From Isoetes engelmannii (lineage: Eukaryota > Streptophyta > Lycopodiopsida > Isoetales > Isoetaceae), in contig JAANSK020211090.1 of NCBI GenBank assembly GCA_011763485.2, positions 1 through 24,360 on the forward strand: 24,360 nucleotides of DNA. The letters are read 5' to 3'. This document shows, piece by piece, positions 20,515 to 24,360 of the stretch. The position numbers were made by a program, and so were the translations under genes. The notes beneath the pieces are model-generated. The model was not told the origin of the DNA and searched no databases. It was given only the letters and a program-made list of their open reading frames with translations. Position 1 is the stretch's first letter. Each line of letters starts with the position of its first letter.

Positions 20515-21385
20515 CAGATACTTCTCCAGTAGTACTTTGCATTGGTCACATTGTAGTTGATGATCTTGCCTTTTATTGCAAGCATAATTAAATCCATCCT
20601 CTGTAGAGTAAATCTGCATTTGTTGCCATTTATCTAGATGCCGAATCATCGCCATCACAGTGGCAATCCTGATCAAGAGGGACAAATATTTCTGCTAAAA
20701 GGAAAAAATTGTTCTGAATCCATGAAAACCCTTGATTTCTGGCATCGTCGAATCTTGGCATAATCTTGATAATCTAAGCCTATAAATGAAAACAAGAAGC
20801 CACAAAAGCTCAAGAACAGAGTGGCCAGAGGGGTAAGCTTTGAAACATGCCATAGTGCAACAAGAAGCTGAAGGTAAAAGAGACAAATATTGACATAGTG
20901 TCAGAGATCCCATGAATCAATGCAGGTTTAGTTTTCTATAGCTTCCTATTTGTGTAAAAAGAAATTAGAGAAGAGCCATCTTGTGTACTTCTGATTCTTA
21001 TTTACCTTGCAGAGCCATCAAGCTTTCCGACCATAGCTCCGGCCATAGCCAAAAGTTACCGTAGCCATTCTCGTTCCCTCTGTGGTGGCCCTGTGCTGCT
21101 TTTCGTGGCATCTTGTATAGGGGTAGCTCAATTGGGTCGAGCTGCAAACTGGGAATCCAAGACCAATTGAGCTATCCCTACAATATTACAGCTGGGGAGC
21201 GCAAGATCCGGTGACATCCTCAACAATCTACTGTAATTTCTTACCTGTGCAACTGGCAGTGAAGAATGAAGCATAGAAATAGCATTCTCTGAAATCGGCT
21301 GGGGCGACGTGGGCTCTTGAGAATGCATCACCGGAATTAGGAGTGACCCAACTGTGATATTCTTACAGGCTCCTTCTGGTTCCAC
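20515..21385. other. Unassigned flank, possibly another LTR/leader
   Basis: There is no convincing coding region. A TATA-like cctataaatg lies near 20778-20787. The sequence gcagagccatcaagctt at about 21010-21026 recalls the bases that follow the tRNA-iMet primer site in plant LTR elements (...CAGAGCCATC). This may be a decayed leader. Confidence is low. Confidence 0.25.
21120..21179. repeat. tRNA-like inverted repeat
   Basis: The left arm ggggtagctcaattgggtc and the right arm gaccaattgagctatccct are near-perfect reverse complements around a loop of about 22 nt. Both arms, read outside-in, carry TAGCTCAATTGG, which fits the pol III A-box consensus TRGCNNARYNGG. It is too short for a tRNA and lacks a proper T-arm. 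It may derive from a tRNA half or a SINE head copied in snap-back form. Confidence 0.55.
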
Positions 21386-21420
21386 TTGGTGCCTGCTCCT
21401 TGTCTTATCTCCAGGATTAG

Positions 21421-22550
21421 TCAGATGAGCAATGGCAGTGCTGGTGCCGATGAGGAACTAGTTGCGCAGGATTTCTTCAAAAAATTTGTGGACCAGGGCT
21501 GGGACATCTCGGCACCAGGGAGAAGGTCTTCTATGCCTGCCAAGATTGGCATTGGGATTGAAGTGAAAAATCTTGTACTTCTCGTCCACCATGAGGAGGA
21601 GATAATGTGATGCCAAACAATAGACGCCCTATTGATAAACATCCGGATCTGGCGACTTTGTGGTATGATTGGCATGCATGAGGGTCCATGAGGTGTCTTC
21701 CATTGTAGCCCAGCCATGCTGACTTGGAATGTAAACCCAATTGGTGTGGTCACTCAATTTGTGTGGCGCAGTCCATGGGTGCCTTCTGACAAATCGGGGG
21801 TGAGCCTGGAGTCTTCAAGAATTATTGTTGGTGTAGCATTCTAATTTGCCTATACATGGGGGTGCAAAAAGAAAGACGCCTGCCAGTATCCATCTGTGAC
21901 CTCTAGCATGGGGCTTGCACCCATAGGCATATAATTAGTTGGCCTTTTCATGGTCCATGACTGGAGAATGGAGAGGTGCAGATTGTTGATGAGATCCATC
22001 TCCGATAAATTGTACTTCTTGACCAGCTGATGCCATCGAGGAAGAGGTACAAGTCCTGTAATAGGTACAGGCTGCCAATTGGACCATTGCAGCTCAGGCA
22101 TTAAATGCTTCTGACCAATATCGTGCAACTGCAAGTAAGTTGTATGATACTGCATGACTAGTTGAGGCAGATGTAGTTCATTTTCCTTTGCGAGCGAACT
22201 TGTAGTGGCCCTGGGCTTGGGTATCCAATCCATGAGGAGAGATTGCAGTTATACTTGAGCCGATCGGAAGAGCTCCTTGTATGTTATCTTCAAAAAGGAA
22301 TTGTTATCGGAGAAGAGAAGATAACTCGGGGAGTCCTGCTCAAAGGCATTATTCCATGTATCATAGGCGTTGCGGTGTTGTTGGGCATTGTGGTGCTGGG
22401 AGAGTCGATCCTAATATACATAAGCCATTGGTTATACAGTAAGCAAATAAAGAATGTCGGGCTGCTCCAATTGAATAAGTTTGTAGTATACAAGGGTACA
22501 AAAGAATGCTTGGAATTCAACAGAGAGTTGACTCCAATTTTTTGCAGCAA
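21421..22550 (-). pseudogene. Unrecognised minus-strand coding remnants
   Basis: Several minus-strand readings (21421-21753, 21850-22233, 22290-22550) have amino-acid patterns that look once coding, for example LPRWHQLVKKYNLSEMDLIN and EDLLPGAEMSQPWSTNFLKK. I do not recognise the family. They lie in the same orientation as the coiled-coil remnants to the right and may be later parts of the same decayed gene or element. They are treated as fossil. Confidence 0.3.
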
Positions 22551-22640
22551 GGAAGCCGTGGTGAGAGGCTCTTCCCGTTGGCCACCCAGTTGAATCCACT
22601 GAATCCAGAACTCCGGCTACTGTAGTGCAGAGTGCATCTT

Positions 22641-23042
22641 TTAATTTGATGCCGGAGGAAGGAGTTGAGGCAGTGTCTCCAGGAATGCCACCAGATTGGC
22701 ATGTTTCTGCTCGAGTTCAGTATCCAGATTATTATAATCCTGAACCATTTTTTGTTTTCGCTCCCAATTTTCTTGTAGAGTTCTAATTTTGGCCTTCGCA
22801 GTCTTGTCCAGATTGGTATACTTGGTCTGAAGATCATTGTGGATGGCCTTGGGTACAGTGTGCACGGTTACAGTATCGTGGAGGGACTTTTGAAGTTCCT
22901 CCACCTTTGCCTGTGACTGGGCGAGATGGCCTTCATATGCTTTTAGGGAGGAGTCCCGCACGGTGAGTTGTGATTGAAGACCAGCCACATAAATGGTCAA
23001 TTGATCCTCAAGTGCAGTCACATGGGCGGACTGTTTCTCCAC
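22641..23042 (-). pseudogene. Coiled-coil protein remnant
   Basis: This 133-residue reading has heptad-like hydrophobic spacing and is rich in Glu, Gln, Lys and Leu, for example ALEDQLTIYVAGLQSQLTVR and AQSQAKVEELQKSLHD, ending in LPQLLPPASN. It is almost certainly a coiled coil. No family was recognised. With the next segment it looks like one long rod region of a decayed coding sequence, possibly the gag-like part of a retroelement. Confidence 0.45.
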
Positions 23043-23142
23043 AGAGTCAGCTGATTTTCATAGCAGGCAGCATTCGCAGAGAGTTTGGTGTTGAGTTCCC
23101 GCGTCTGGTCCTGCATTTTCTGGATCTGGTCTTGCAGAGGAA

Positions 23143-23379
23143 CTAAGGCATTTTTCTATGTTTGGGCATCCTCCTCTGCTGCAGTCTTCTGTGCTTGCAC
23201 TTCCAGAAGCTACTTTGTGAAGCTGTGAGGTCTTCCTGAAGTTTTGTCAGCGTGGTGTCCTGAGACTCATGCTCCAACTTAACACTTTGAAGTTCTGCCC
23301 TGAGCTGATGGGCCTCTTGTTTGAAGCACTCCAGATCATGTACATTTAGCTCGAGCATTTTATTCTTTATTTGCTGCAT
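23143..23379 (-). pseudogene. Second coiled-coil remnant
   Basis: This 78-residue reading opens MQQIKNKMLELNVHDLECFK and continues with LRAELQSVKLEHESQDTTLT and KLQEDL, again heptad-like. It has the same strand and character as 22641-23042. Function unknown. Confidence 0.4.
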
Positions 23380-23819
23380 GGCCCGCTAATGTTCAACCTT
23401 ATTGAACCAGGATTTGCCTTGCTTGAACAGTTGGTACACGGCCACCTCAGATAACAAATTATTTTGGGAAGGAGAGGACTCTTCCAGATTAATAAAGAGG
23501 CCCGGGCCTTCTCCTTCGCTTGTTGTGGTGGCTGGTCTAGCGCCTGGGAGGGCCTTGGGACGTCTACCAATGGCCTATTTTAAGTTGTGTGCTCCTTGGT
23601 CTGCTCTTGGTCATGCGGCTCATGGGAGGTCGAATGGTACTCCTCCTCCATGTGCTTACTTGCTTGGCCAGGCTCCGTGAGCGCAAGTGCCCGTGTAGAC
23701 AAAGCTTTCCGTGGAACAGTGCTTTGAGCCTTGGGGAAGCGAGGTTTCCGTGGCTGTTCTTGAGGCTTTGGGGCCGTGGAGACAACTTCCCTTTGTTGCT
23801 CTTCCTCCTCCTCCTGCTC

Positions 23820-24320
23820 CTATCTAGGACGTTTGGAGCTGGGCTTGGAGCCTGAGGTAGCGTTAGCAGGCCAATTGTGGGGTTTTGTTGCGGCCCATGA
23901 AATAAAGGCGCATGACATGAAATTGTTGCAATGAGCTATTGTATGTGGCCACCAAAGTAGCACATATGGCGGGGTTCTGCTTGGTCTTTGGTGGGCTACG
24001 CAGGATCTCACAAAATAGTGATGACCCTTGCGAGCCCTCATCTGGAAAAGTACAGCCCAGTTGATAGGCGCATTTGAACGAGCAGCCAATACTATTGTGT
24101 GGTACATGTTCTTGTTTAGCTGCGTGTTTCGAAGTGGCTGCCCATTGAATTTTCGCCAGATGAGTTGACCAATCTGCCTTAGTTGAGGAGGTAGGGTTTT
24201 AAACTTAGCCCCACTTTAAAAGGGGGCACATCATAGGCAGAGAGATCCTGCTTCGGTATGTCTCCCGAAAAAAACGGAGTCAGGGACCGGCGAAAATTGG
24301 AAAGCCTTGTTGATTATGGC
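23820..24320 (-). pseudogene. Unrecognised conserved-looking N-terminal remnant
   Basis: A minus-strand reading before 24107 gives LRQIGQLIWRKFNG and NKNMYHTIVLAARSNAPINW, then KGHHYFVRSCVAHQRPSRTP. The pattern of aromatic and basic residues looks protein-like rather than random. It lies upstream (in the minus sense) of the coiled-coil remnants, so it could be the head domain of the same protein. The family is unknown and a retroelement origin is possible. It is broken. Confidence 0.35.
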
Positions 24321-24342
24321 TTATGTGAGGGTGACGGTATTG

Positions 24343-24360
24343 CCCCCCCCCCCCCCCCCC
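24343..24360. repeat. C18 homopolymer at the window edge
   Basis: The last 18 bases are all C. This may be a true homopolymer or a sequencing/assembly end effect. Confidence 0.9.

Noticed and set aside
20812-20850. tRNA-Ser/Leu-like gagtggccagaggggtaagc
   Set aside because: Only a loose resemblance to a D-arm; no anticodon arm, T-arm or acceptor pairing follows.
22243-22593. Plus-strand reading with hydrophobic stretch (GVAVLLGIVVLG)
   Set aside because: It overlaps the minus-strand remnant region and shows no homology I recognise; probably a shadow frame.

Overview
Kind of organism: this is nuclear DNA from a land plant. It is AT-rich, and its one clear host gene is split into 20 short exons by GT-AG introns. 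That gene encodes a KEULE/SEC1-type Sec1/Munc18 protein. The surrounding repeats are plant-type Ty1/copia, LINE and MITE sequences. The LINE type and the wording of the SEC1 protein would suit a seedless plant (fern, lycophyte or bryophyte), but this is a guess.

Layout: 1-1023 is 3' flank with a T20 run at its left edge. 1024-14076, minus strand, is the complete SEC1/KEULE-like gene. I traced 20 coding exons by hand. They join in frame without a stop into a predicted 645-residue protein; Arabidopsis KEULE has about 666. Its large introns hold old repeats. Intron 15 (3505-6456) has two LTR-plus-leader-like repeats, an exact 81-bp tandem duplication and a diverged 141-bp tandem duplication. Intron 9 (7755-10568) has a 5'-truncated LINE and, next to it, what looks like a scrap of a copia RNase H. 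The gene's leader appears to begin with a spliced 5'UTR exon ending just before the ATG and carries an 11-codon upstream ORF.

14141 to the right end has no recognisable host gene and is a repeat graveyard. About 14550-15420 has the tail of one LTR element followed by an unusual polypurine tract, short LTR, primer-site order. 16700-20514 is a broken Ty1/copia element with a 3' LTR and no recognised 5' LTR. A 239-bp MITE-like insertion with a 6-bp target duplication sits inside it at 19197-19435. 20515-24342 contains minus-strand coding remnants rich in coiled coil that I cannot assign, a tRNA-like hairpin, and a C18 run at the window edge.

No prokaryotic-type system, CRISPR array or intact RNA gene was found. 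The strongest result is the SEC1 gene model. The most open question is the coiled-coil remnant region at 21.4-24.3 kb.
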